A stretch of 64,000 nt of DNA. Origin: Calycina herbarum. Its lineage: Eukaryota; Ascomycota; Leotiomycetes; Helotiales; Pezizellaceae. Below are positions 1-9,504 of this stretch, piece by piece. The notes under the pieces were generated by a model. That model saw only the letters and a program-made list of their open reading frames with translations, was not told where the DNA came from and made no database searches. Position 1 is the first letter of the stretch. Every line of letters starts with the position of its first letter. Made by a program: the position numbers and the translations under genes. The DNA lies in assembly GCA_001414485.1 (NCBI GenBank), contig LLEY01000059.1:298447-362446 (forward strand), in the 5' to 3' direction.

Positions 1-268
1 TACACCTTCTTATTGTTGTCTACTCCCAAAACTTTCAAGTTCATGTCGTCGTCACTTCTCAGAAACATATGAAGTTAGCCAGGAGAAGCAGGCGAGGGTT
101 CGAGTGATACTCTACTTGCTTTCACGGACTTTATAGTCTAACGGGAATGTACTATGAGAGATGTGTATATTCAGAATCGGAGTCTCCTTTACTATCATAA
201 CTCTCACCCACAGCCCGCAATAGCTCTACATTTCCACAACCAGAATAGCACACACTGAAAGGAAACAG
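1..268. other. Leading non-coding stretch
   Basis: No credible reading frame, RNA gene or repeat is visible. The stretch lies downstream of the first small secreted protein gene, which is on the minus strand, so it may hold its 3' untranslated region. Confidence 0.4.
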
Positions 269-601
269 TTAACCGTACACTACAATCAACACTAACCGCC
301 AAGCAAAGTCCCCTCCACGTTTTCCTCGAATATAACTGTTGAGAAGATATTTTTGAATTTGGTGGATTATTGGTAATTCTTCATTGCTCGGGGGGAGGTC
401 GAGTGGTGTTGCTACATCTGAGGGGGTGGCTTCGGTTGCTGAGAGGTCATATTTGGTGTGATGGTGGTGAGAATTGTAACCGCAGCTGTGGTGTGTACCG
501 CTTGTATGGCTGAAGCAGCCTCTTTCGGCTAGCCAGCTGGGTGCTGCGTTGACGAGAACGAGGAAGGAAACGACGAGGGCGGAGACGATGAGGAATTTCA
601 T
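269..601 (-). CDS. Small secreted protein, copy 1 (candidate effector or secreted peptide)
   Basis: The frame encodes 110 residues starting at an ATG (601-599). Residues 1-19 form a signal peptide: MKF, a hydrophobic core, then a cleavage context ending VNA-A. The mature part has LAERG, two cysteines in a SGTHHSCG setting, a run of four histidines (SHHHHT), then DLSATEA and ATPLDLPP. The same skeleton (LVNAAPS.LAERG.C, SGT.H.CG, DLSA.E, ATP.DLP, EE) recurs in the gene at 1327-1554, so the two are tandem paralogues. Copy 1 continues about 34 residues beyond the point where copy 2 stops, including a basic KYLLNSYIRGKR stretch; this tail could be real or an unrecognised intron. No family is recognised. 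Secretion is a firm inference from the N-terminus; an effector role is only a possibility. Confidence 0.7.
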   Translation of the reverse strand: MKFLIVSALVVSFLVLVNAAPSWLAERGCFSHTSGTHHSCGYNSHHHHTKYDLSATEATPSDVATPLDLPPSNEELPIIHQIQKYLLNSYIRGKRGGDFAWRLVLIVVYG

Positions 602-713
602 GGTTACAGCGTAGTATTTGTGGTTTTTGGATCGTGTAGTTGTGCTGCTTTCGATGTTGATTTTTGAGTTTGAAATTTGTTGGTGGAGAGGTTTTGGTGC
701 TGTTTCCTGGTGC

Positions 714-721
714 CTTTTATA
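714..721 (-). promoter_or_regulatory. TATA box of small secreted protein copy 1
   Basis: TATAAAAG on the minus strand, about 113 bp upstream of the ATG at 601. The surrounding bases (AGAAAAAGTATAAAAG) recur at almost the same distance in front of the paralogue, which supports a functional core promoter. Confidence 0.55.
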
Positions 722-1326
722 CTTTTTCTATAGTTAGGTCAGTGATTGGATTGAAATCGCGCATTCACAACTCTTGGGCTACTAAGTTGAGCTATGAGGT
801 CTTGGTAGGTCTCGAAAGCATACCTAGGTTGGATTTTCCAAGTAGAATCAAGAGTTTTGTGACGGATGTCTGGTGGATCTTCAAAACGCTTCTCTTTGGC
901 GTGGGTTAGGGATCTATACCCATACAAAAGCACAATTCTAGGCGCGATAATTATAAGGAAAGAAAACTATATCGCGAGTTTAATATCACACTTCTTGCAT
1001 ATTCAGGCTTTTGTTTCAATTTAGAATTCATATTCGTAACTCTGAAAAGTACGGAGAAGTATTGGAAGTCACTACTTAGAGAGATATGGAGCTGGCTAGC
1101 TGTTAGAATTTGACTATACCTCGAGTACATCCACTTGCAGCCTCACAAACTTCATACTTTAACAGAAGAGAATTATTAAAAATGCATGGTAAATTCTCGC
1201 ATTTGTTATTGTAAATCTCACACTTCTTGCACCACTCTAAAAGCCCCTATCAAAAATAAACGCGCTGTAGTCTCGACATTTACACCTTTCCTAACACCAA
1301 GTAAACCACTTTTGATTCAGGCTGAA
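722..1326. other. Intergenic region between the two secreted-protein paralogues
   Basis: Upstream promoter of copy 1 and downstream region of copy 2. The short frames here show no coding character. No RNA gene or transposon was seen. Confidence 0.4.
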
Positions 1327-1554
1327 TTAGTAGTATTCTTCGCCGGTAGAGGGGAGGTCGATTGGTGTTGCTGCGTCAGGGGAGCTTGATTCGAGGGCTG
1401 AGAGATCGTTCTTGTTATGCTTTTCTCCGCCACAGTTGTGGTCGGTACCGCTTTTGTAGTTAAGGCACTCTCCTCTCTCGGCTAGGCGGCTAGGTGCTGC
1501 GTTGACGAGAACGAGAAAGAAGCCGAAGAGGGCTAAGAAGGTGATGAATTTCAT
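1327..1554 (-). CDS. Small secreted protein, copy 2
   Basis: The frame encodes 75 residues from an ATG at 1554. A signal peptide (MKFITFLALFGFFLVLVNA) precedes a mature part of about 56 residues with APSRLAERGECLNYKSG, DHNCGGEKHNKNDLSA, and DLPSTGEEYY at the C-terminus. It has two cysteines in the mature form, aligned with those of copy 1 at 269-601. Conservation covers the signal peptide, the LAERG block and the proline-rich end, while the middle diverges (histidine-rich in copy 1, lysine/asparagine-rich here). Its TATA box lies at a matching distance, so promoter and gene were duplicated together. No known domain is recognised. A secreted peptide or effector role is inference. Confidence 0.7.
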   Translation of the reverse strand: MKFITFLALFGFFLVLVNAAPSRLAERGECLNYKSGTDHNCGGEKHNKNDLSALESSSPDAATPIDLPSTGEEYY

Positions 1555-1662
1555 GGTGGGGTTTGGTGTTTGCGGTGTTTAGGGTTCGTGATTTTAAGTG
1601 TTGTATTGAGTTTGGGTTTGAATTTGGTGTTCGAGGACAGAATTTGGTGCTGGGTCTTATGT

Positions 1663-1670
1663 CTTTTATA
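1663..1670 (-). promoter_or_regulatory. TATA box of small secreted protein copy 2
   Basis: TATAAAAG on the minus strand, about 109 bp upstream of the ATG at 1554, in the same AGAAAAAGTATAAAAG context as the copy 1 promoter. Confidence 0.55.
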
Positions 1671-1896
1671 CTTTTTCTTTTCGCTGGAGCTGTGAATGTA
1701 CTTCTAAGTATTGGTATTGGAGGACAATCACTAACCTCCCTCGTTATTCTTACTTCCAATTTTAGAGCCCTGACAAGGTTATTTTGTCATGAATCTTGAG
1801 ACCTGAAATTGAACATTGATCCTTTTGAGCAACATCTTTCTTCAGTATTCGTTATTATAAATAGCAAAACCAGAGTTTCTACCAAATATCAACTCG

Positions 1897-3144
1897 CTAT
1901 TCCCCATCTCCACTCGCCATCTCCGGCACAGTTTCTTCTATATCTCCCAGAGCCGACTTGCTCTCCAAATAACGACTGAAAATCGCGGCCGTCACCAGAA
2001 AGCCTGCTCCCATGGGTGCAGCCCATTGTCCCACAGTCTGAATCCCCTCAGCAGTAGGAATTCTCTCCTCCCCACCCAATCCCGAAATATACATTTCTCC
2101 CATTACAATAAGTGGAACAGCCAAAACGAGGTTCAAAACCCTAACCAAAGTGGTGAACCAGACACTCATGAACTCGCTAAGCTTATGTGTTTCCTCTTTG
2201 AAAGTAGCAGATCCGATTCGAGATGCAAAAAGGTCCCAAGTTTTATCCAACACCTTGTTGTGTAGTATTGGTACTATCCAAGATCTCGTGTATTGAACGA
2301 GGGTTTGTACCAAAGCTAAGGCTAGGGCGATGAAGCCTATACACCAAAGTGTCGTAAATTCTCTTCCATGAAGAGTCGTAAAAGGAATTATTTGAACTTC
2401 GCCGACTCCACGAATGGGAGAGGGTTGGGCGTTGAAACATGAGTATGTGCAATTGAAGTGTAGACTTGGATTTTGTAACTGTACTGGGGATTCTAGAGCC
2501 GTTGTTGTATTCGTGGTGAGACAGAGTACTTGTGAACTTTTGTGTTTGAAGTATAGGTTCGGCGAGTCGAATGAGGTCAGGGGGGCGAATGGGAGTTCTT
2601 GCTGGTTTTCGGCGGTGGGTGTGAATGATTTCCCCAGAATCAAATTTCCGAGACCGCACATGGACGTTAGTGTCCCTAGCATCATCCAAAGTCCCCAAAT
2701 AAGAATTATTGGTCGAGCAGCTGAGTCTCTAACTGTGGATGAGAAATCGATTACGGGACCTGGAAACATTGCTCCGATGAGAAGAAGAAGAGTGAGAGGT
2801 ATCATATCTGAGTCAACAACTGGTGGATCGGTCCCCTGGGCGAAGAGCATGACGAAGATGTGAATTACAGCTGTTGAACTGTATATCATTGCTGAACAGA
2901 GTGCTCCAGCTACTAGCCATGGTTGTCTCCTTGCTGCGACGGCGAAGAAGAGGGAAATGTAGTATAGCAGTCTGGGCAGGAGACCGTATTGGCCGCTGAT
3001 TGGGTAGACGCAGGATACCATTTCGTTGTAGTGTGTTGAGTTGATGGGAGCGAGTGCCTCCACCGTGGTGGAGGTAGATGGGTTAAATGGAGGTTCGGAT
3101 ACCTGTTCAACCTTGTGGGGTTGAAATATTGATGAGAGACTCAT
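1897..3144 (-). CDS. Orphan multi-pass membrane protein
   Basis: An intronless frame of 415 residues starting at ATG 3144. About six hydrophobic segments are visible: LLYYISLFFAVAA (near residue 60), a segment ending VIHIFVMLFA (about 85-105), LTLLLLIGAMF (about 120), IILIWGLWMMLG (about 150), FIALALALVQTLVQY (about 280), VLNLVLAVPLIVMGEMY (about 340), with a further weak one near GAGFLVTAAIF. Between segments 4 and 5 is a loop of about 110 residues with several N-x-T/S sequons and cysteines (QVLCLTTNTT, FNCTYSCFN), as expected of an extracytoplasmic loop. The N-terminus is Ser/Thr/Pro-rich and presumably cytosolic or luminal. The layout resembles ascomycete-specific hypothetical membrane proteins. 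I recognise no transporter or enzyme motif and assign no function. Confidence 0.7.
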   Translation of the reverse strand: MSLSSIFQPHKVEQVSEPPFNPSTSTTVEALAPINSTHYNEMVSCVYPISGQYGLLPRLLYYISLFFAVAARRQPWLVAGALCSAMIYSSTAVIHIFVMLFAQGTDPPVVDSDMIPLTLLLLIGAMFPGPVIDFSSTVRDSAARPIILIWGLWMMLGTLTSMCGLGNLILGKSFTPTAENQQELPFAPLTSFDSPNLYFKHKSSQVLCLTTNTTTALESPVQLQNPSLHFNCTYSCFNAQPSPIRGVGEVQIIPFTTLHGREFTTLWCIGFIALALALVQTLVQYTRSWIVPILHNKVLDKTWDLFASRIGSATFKEETHKLSEFMSVWFTTLVRVLNLVLAVPLIVMGEMYISGLGGEERIPTAEGIQTVGQWAAPMGAGFLVTAAIFSRYLESKSALGDIEETVPEMASGDGE

Positions 3145-3692
3145 TGTTGGGAGCGAAAAGTGGTAGAACGTGTGAGGAAGGAGAAGTTTGGCCGAACGAT
3201 CGACGAACTAAGTATATCCATACCAATGGCTCCATTGACGTAATACCAGTCCACGAATTCACATTTTAGCCATACGAAAACCTCCTTCAGCTAATTTGAA
3301 GTTCAAGGAAACGCTCTTTCGGTAATGAAAAGCTGCATATCCGGGAACGTGGGGTCCGATTCCTCGGTACTATTGTGCGATTCGCGCATATGCAGCTATT
3401 CAGGCACTTGACATGGTCCTAAGCCACCCCCTCTTGTTAAATTCAAAATTCAAAATAAGTGGAGGATAATTGGTCCCAGGTCTAAGGTACAATATGGGCC
3501 AGCTATTTGTGGAATATCTGAAACACTTGTTCTGGCCATGTCCACCGCAAACTCGATGCTTACACAAAAAACGAGAAACACTGTTAGGACAAGAGTTCAA
3601 TATCTTTTCAACGTGAGCGATTCCTAAAAATAGAAGAACAAAGGGTATTCAATCAAATTAAACAGAACGCATAACATCATAACCTACGTCGC
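3145..3692. other. Intergenic region
   Basis: 548 bp between the 5' end of the membrane protein gene and the 3' end of the ABC transporter gene, both on the minus strand. It presumably holds the promoter of the former and the 3' UTR of the latter. No coding frame or RNA gene is convincing. Confidence 0.4.
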
Positions 3693-6616
3693 CTACCTCT
3701 GTTTAGCAGGATACATAAATCTCAACCCCACAAACGCCACGATCCGATAAATCGTCCCCAACAAAAGTAACATCAAACAATCCCTAGTATACACATCCAG
3801 CCAATACCCCATAGTCGTCCTCGCGATTTCGATATTATAGAGATATCTCAACGGTGTCAGATTATCCGTGAAATAAGCCTCGGAAAGCCAGGTTCCAGGA
3901 CTAGATCGCCATAACCAAGCCATATGCCATGTACGAACCTTTTCCAGGGTAGGAGACATTCCGTTTAACACTCCTACGATGAGCGAGAGCATTACTGCTA
4001 GGAGGGGCCCATCTTCGCGACGAGTGACCATCGAGACGCAGGATGCGAGACCATAGATGCAGTAGAAATAGAGGAGGTTGGAAGCGAATGCATGCATGTA
4101 AGAGATTTGCGGGGTGGAGAGGAGCATGAACATAGTCGTGAAGTGGAAGTTTGCTAGTACCATTCTTGGTATCGTACTAAGCACTTTTCCCATGTAATAC
4201 GAGAACCTGTTATGGCCAGCTGCTGCTTCCCTCCAGAAAACGAGTTTCTCTTCGCCAAAGATTTTTACACCTGGCGCGGAAGCTGTAAGCCCAATGGCGA
4301 GGCCGACGAGGAGGGACATCTGGGGGATTTTGGAGTAGGTTATCGCTGAGGAGATTAAGGAATATGGCTCGATGTATATCCCAGTGAAATTGTCTCCTTT
4401 GGCGTTGAGTTGAGCGAGACCTATGAGGAAACCTGACATGGCCCCAACACCGAGTTCAAAGAAGAAGGAGGATTGCATGCGATATTGTTGCAAGAGAGAT
4501 CGGTTGAAGCAGAACCAGAGTTGTCGATACCATTGAGCACCCCGTTGTTTGATTGTATTGTTCAACGCGGCGGTCTCGGCGACTGAAATAGTTGGTCGCT
4601 TATCCGAGTTTACGAATGAGGAAGAGGGATGTTCTTTCGCCCAATAGTCAATGAGACCTTGTACGCTAGCATCTCCACTTGGTTTATAAAGTCTTCCTTC
4701 TCCAGCAATGATATCACCCATCACATCTGCTGGATTGCTATGACCTGGGAAGTTGAACCCTAGGTTTTCCAAGTATGGTTGAATGCCCTCCTCAGGGCCC
4801 TGGTATATCATTCTTCCGGCACCTAAAAGGACAAGGCTATCGAGAGATTCGAAAATTTCTGGTCGAGGTTGATGGATGACGGTAATTATAGTCATTCCCA
4901 GTCGCGAGAGGGCCTTCAAAGTTGCCATGATAGAGGCTGCGGCTGTTGCATCAAGTCCAGAAGTCGGTTCGTCGAGGAAAAGTGCCATAGGTGCTGCTGC
5001 AAGTTCCATCCCAATAGAAACCCGCTTTCTTTGACCCCCCGAAATTACTGGCGCACCAGGACTTCCGACGAGGGAATTCTTGACATGGTCGAGTTGCAGG
5101 CAATTCAACAAGACATCGACGTGGTGTTGAATTTCGTTATCTGACCAGCTTGCTGGAAGTCTGACCCTCGCAGAGTGGAGAATATTTTCGCGGACAGTCA
5201 ACTCGGGAAGAACAATATCATCTTGGGGGACGTAGCCAATGATCTTCTTATATCTGCGGCACGATTAATTTCGGCATTCAATAAACGACGACTGTGGTGA
5301 CTTACTTTTTGATATCACCAGCAATACCATTGACTTTGGTAATCCCGGTGATCCCAGACTGCTTGCCCATGAGCACATTGACGAATGTAGCTGACACAGT
5401 TAGCTGACAGAACATCAAATCCACAGAATAAGAACTTACATTTTCCTGCTCCAGAAGCACCCATAACGCCCCAAAGAGAACCAGCATGGATCAACCCCGA
5501 AACATCCTGAAGAATAGGTCGTGGGCTTTTCTTCGGATGAAATCTCAAATTCTGAAACTCAAAACTCAATCCAAAAGTGGAAGCACCCATAATCTTCGAC
5601 AGAGACTGAACAAATCGTTGTAAATCCGTCCTATCTGCTCCATTATTATCCTCATTCATATGCTCGGCTAGTGAGAAGTTCATTTCAGCTACCCCCATCG
5701 CCTGGAAACCTGTTGGTTGACGTCTGAGTTGTCTATCGAATCTATTTGGAGAGGTAGACATGGGAATCATATTTGACTCTGCGTTTATTGAACCATGGAA
5801 ATAGTCGCTCTCGTCGTCTAGTTCTTCGTATTGCTTTCCCTGATTCTTGCCACGAAACCTCCCAGCCACGGGATTGTAGAAAGTGGGGTTTCTTTTGATG
5901 GGATGTGCTACTCGATCCTCTTTCTTGTTTGCTTTTCTGGCGACAAAAAACCCTCGAACTTTGAGCATGATGACCATGGAAATAAGCAGGGCGTCGATAA
6001 TTATAACAATTCCTAACGGTATAAATGACATGTCGCGCATTGACTCCTTGGGACAATTTGAAATAGCTAGTACCAATTAGTGAATCTTTTCACCGAGGAA
6101 GAAAAAAAAACAAGCGAGAATACGCACAACTACATTTCCTCGGCTCAAAAGAGCCCTTTGGACAGTAACTTCCTTGGGGGCACGATATCTTTTTCTTCCC
6201 CTTTTCTGGGCAGTAAAATCCAGCTGGGCACAGAATCGGTTCAAAAGTACCTTGGGCTTCACAAGATCCACCGTGCAATCTGGTATTCAGACATCCAGGT
6301 TCGGGACCGCAATACTGTGGTAGGCGCGTCTCATTATTATTAGGGCCTTGAAGCTGTTAGATATAGTCAATCTAGGAGGAGGTATTCCCTACAGTAAAAT
6401 CCTTTCAAACAACCCACCGCCTTCCAGGATGAGATATTTTGCATGTTCCATGGTTGCGCGCCAGAGATACATAGTTTCGAAGGAGGAACAGACATCGCGT
6501 AAATCTGTACTGCAAAAGAGGATGCTGAAATCTGGTAAACGTTTGACGTTGAACAAGTTTAGGGACGACCTGGCTTTATGTATGGACGAATGTGCCGCAA
6601 GGTCGTCTGGGCCCAC
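3693..6616 (-). CDS. ABCG-type half transporter with cysteine-rich N-terminal region (5' end incomplete)
   Basis: Exons read 3693-5253, 5306-5390, 5440-6066, 6128-6346 and about 6418-6616, with introns of 52, 49, 61 and about 71 nt. The sum is a continuous 897-codon frame that still lacks its start. Order along the protein: an N-terminal extracytoplasmic part (GPDDLAAHSS, LPQYCGPEPGC, then CPAGFYCP and CPQGSYCP cysteine repeats); a membrane span (FIPLGIVIIIDALLISMVI); a cytosolic linker; an ABC domain with Walker A GASGAGKST split by an intron, Q-loop GYVPQDD, signature ISGGQRKRVSIG, Walker B MALFLDEPTSGLD and H-loop VIHQP; then a C-terminal ABC2-type membrane domain ending at FMYPAKQR. This is the ABCG layout (domain before membrane segments) found in fungal and plant half transporters with CPxGxYC repeats. 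Such proteins act as dimers at a membrane; the substrate is unknown. Further 5' exons probably lie between 6.6 and 7.1 kb and could not be fixed. The last intron could use alternative borders. Confidence 0.85.
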
Positions 6617-6671
6617 TGACAGGGAACAAACTGATAGACGATGTGATTTACGACGTTGGGACTAGCCACAG

Positions 6672-6811
6672 CATCCAGGTACCGCCTCCTATCCACTCAC
6701 CGTGTATGGTCTGTGCTTCACTTACAGCACATAAAAATATAACTGTGCACCTCATCATACGTACCTCCCTCTAAAAGTGGGTATATCGCTATAGGAGGCG
6801 GTACATAGATG
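6672..6811. repeat. Short inverted repeat, possible MITE-like unit
   Basis: GTACCGCCTCCTAT at 6679-6692 is matched perfectly in inverted form at 6791-6804, with partial outward extension (CATC at 6672 and GATG at 6808). The interval is about 140 bp. No clear target-site duplication is visible, so this may be a small miniature element or a chance or structural repeat in the 5' part of the ABC transporter gene. Confidence 0.35.
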
Positions 6812-7668
6812 CCAGCCTGTCTGGGGCTATGCCTCCTTTGAAGATCAATGAAGCTTATTGTACGTAACGATTTTAAATTGGGGACCTGGGACATCAATCA
6901 GTACTCATTTCGAGACTAGAGTAAAAGGAGGTTACATCTCAATAGGGAGGAACGCAAGTAGGCTTCATTGCAACTTGTAGGACCTTGAGTCCAACTAACT
7001 CTTGAGATCTTTTTGGTCCATTGTTGTTCATATCCATCGTATTGCAAGGGTCGGTTTTTATGTACGTACTAACTGGTGGAAATATACGAACTGTTCCGTC
7101 GCTGGCGGCCCGGCGACTGAGCCGCATCGTCTAAATCCATAGGGCTAACCCAACGAGGCAGTGGCTTCTTCATGTACGTGAAAGGCGCAATCGAGATTGC
7201 CTGGAAAGTGGTAAAGTGGGACTTGCAATGGGAAAAGTGGAACGTGCAAAAACTCCGCCTATTTTAAGGGCTGCAGCTTCCTTCAACCAATTTCATGTTG
7301 TTGGTGTTGAACACAGCCGCATGCGGGTAGTAATTCTGTAGACTAGCGTCGTGATGGGCTATTTTTTAACGCGTTTCATCTCACAAGCAAGCGGCGTAAG
7401 TTCTCTCCCCTGCGGTACAAGTACGACGGCTAAGTAAGTACATTCAATTGGTCAGTTGAAAGAATACAAGTGGGTCAGGATCTCCCAAGAGCTGAGCTGA
7501 GATTTGAAGAAATTGAAACCAACAAATATAGTTGTTATCGCAGCTCGCACATCAGCTCAGCTCAGCTCAGAAAGAGATTCTGTTCGTCTCGCACACAACC
7601 TGCAACCGGGACTCTCCAGATATCTTGCTCGAATCTCAAAATCCGAATGATCTCTCGTATAATCTTTC
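6812..7668. other. Region upstream of the ABC transporter, unresolved
   Basis: A minus-strand open stretch at about 6939-7127 (ending KPTCVPPY) and an open stretch near 6770-6860 with GIYVPPPIAIYP look weakly coding and may be 5' exons of the ABC transporter. I could not join them with confidence. The right part is the 3' flank of the arylesterase gene and contains a 5-bp (AGCTC) triple repeat near 7553-7570. Confidence 0.3.
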
Positions 7669-9014
7669 TCATCTGGTTTCGCAAATCGTAACAAACGGCG
7701 ACATAGAACCCCCAAGAAAGAACCGTCCCGTCGCAGAATCATGCACAGCGACTGTCGCGCCAGGAAGAACACCGGTATTATCCTCAAATACCTTCTCCAC
7801 AACGTAGTCACCGTCGTTCCATTTTTCCACATGTGCTTTCCTGCTCGTACCTTGGTATCCCTTTCCTTCTCTGCTGATTTTGAGCACTGTGCTTTCCGGG
7901 TTGAGGTTGAATGGATCCTTGGTAGCTTTAGCCCAGTTGTGAAGCTTGGGAAATGCCGCCGCATAGATGTCTCCATTGCCATCTACTGCCAGATTATCGA
8001 GGGGTAGTATGGAATTGATGGTATGAACCAAGTGTAGCTTGTGGTCTTCTGAAAGAGAGAATGCATCAATTTTCACGCCAATGGTATCGGGGACATATAT
8101 CAATCCATCGCGACCTCGTACGAGTCCATTGGGAAAGGAAAAGCCCGACGAGTAGGCGATATTGCAAGAATTGCGATTGCAGAATCCAACACTTCCACCA
8201 CCTAGAGCAACGGCAAGTCCTCGTCGCTAGAACAAATTAATTTCTTGTGGTGCATTCTGGATATGGTGTACATACTGGTCCAACCTTTGTAGGATTGTCA
8301 TTTGTGAAAACAAAAGAATGGTCATTAACCCAAACAGCTCGATTTGGTGTCTGAATTGCTTCGTCGAAGTAAGTCCTCACGTGTCGCATTGATGAGCTTC
8401 CAGCCTTGGTTTGGAATTGCTCAATAGTCGAATTCGCCCCAACTAGAGTAGCGTCGAGAGCCTCCCCAGTTCTGGGGTCAATTGGCAGACGGTGATTGAC
8501 AAGTAGTATTCTCAGAATATCGGTATGCTTATCTTCCCGAATGTCCAAGCCATGCAGATTCAAAGTACCATCGCCGTTGTTTCCCGAAAAGTTTTCCAAC
8601 GAGAGCCATTGAATTCGGGAAGCCAGTCGACCCGGGCCACGAGTATCAAGTACCGCGATACGGTCTTTCAATCCTCGACCTGTGTTGTTGAGATTGTTGA
8701 TCCTGAAAGAGTCAATTATTGGCGATATCTGCGGGGATGCGGGGAACAAACGCTGGAAGCCATTGCTGACGGGATTCGGTATCAGAACAAGCCATGTAGA
8801 GATATCCGGTCTTTTGATGTAACCACATATCCTCACAACCTTCGAGCCCCAGTTCATCTATTTTCTGGCAGCGGACATTGCTATAGTCCTTGATCGACCC
8901 GACTTTGCGTCCATAACCAAGGACACCGAATATAACATTTTTGAAAAAGAATTGGTACAAAACCCCGATGAAAACCACGCTAGTAATGGCAAATTTTGAC
9001 GCGAGATTGACCAT
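7669..9014 (-). CDS. Paraoxonase-like arylesterase / SMP-30-type beta-propeller enzyme
   Basis: Three exons: 8752-9014, 8276-8702 and 7669-8226, separated by 49-nt introns with donors GTTTGT and GTATGT and acceptors TTTCAG and TTCTAG. They give 415 residues. I chose the ATG at 9014 because the upstream extension of the frame has no ATG. The N-terminus has a single hydrophobic segment (FAITSVVFIGVLYQFFF), a signal anchor or signal peptide. Propeller motifs follow: GCEDMWLH near the start, DRIAVLDTRG, NLHGLDIRED, LLVNHR, FVFTNDNPTKVG, FPNGLVRGRDGLIYVPDT and LPLDNLAVDGNGDIY. These match fungal members of the paraoxonase family, calcium-dependent six-bladed propellers that hydrolyse esters and lactones; asparagine and aspartate residues in HG, ND, NG and DN positions are the expected calcium ligands. 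The native substrate is unknown. Confidence 0.85.
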
Positions 9015-9504
9015 CGTGATGAAATTCAATCTTGGTGGAAGAAACGAACTTGCGGAAAACACTGAAGGGCTGATGATGTTTGCTTTTTCCGAGGAAGGTC
9101 CCGATTTGAGCGGTGACAGAAGGCTGAAAATCTAATCTGGAATGGAATTCGCCAATTTGAACCAAAATCAAATCCGAGATAGAGTATGCTTTCACGAGAA
9201 AGCACAATTTGTATCTTGTGCAGTTTGGTCGTACTTCTAGTTCGTGGAAGTGAGGGGTTCCGTACATAGCTCACATGGGGTTGCCGATATACCGAAGTTC
9301 AGGCCTCGGGAAGTGGAATTTTCAGAGTCTGAAGACTATATAAACTTCACACTCTAGCAGGAAAAGCCCCGATGGTATATAATGGTTCCAATGCAGTCCT
9401 CTTTTGATTGTGCCAAAGAGTTTACAAGGTGAGAGTCAAGTTATAAAATTGTCACGTGTTCATTGGCATTTGTTCCAAGATCAATTCATCGAATCCCCTC
9501 TTCC
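9015..9504. other. Intergenic region
   Basis: 490 bp between the 5' end of the arylesterase gene and the 3' end of the purine permease gene. No coding frame is convincing. Confidence 0.4.

Noticed and set aside
6939..7127. Minus-strand frame ending KPTCVPPY as a separate gene
   Set aside because: Too short, with a weak start context. It is more likely a 5' exon piece of the ABC transporter or non-coding.
9336..9343. TATATAAA on the plus strand as a promoter
   Set aside because: No plus-strand gene follows; the downstream gene is on the minus strand.
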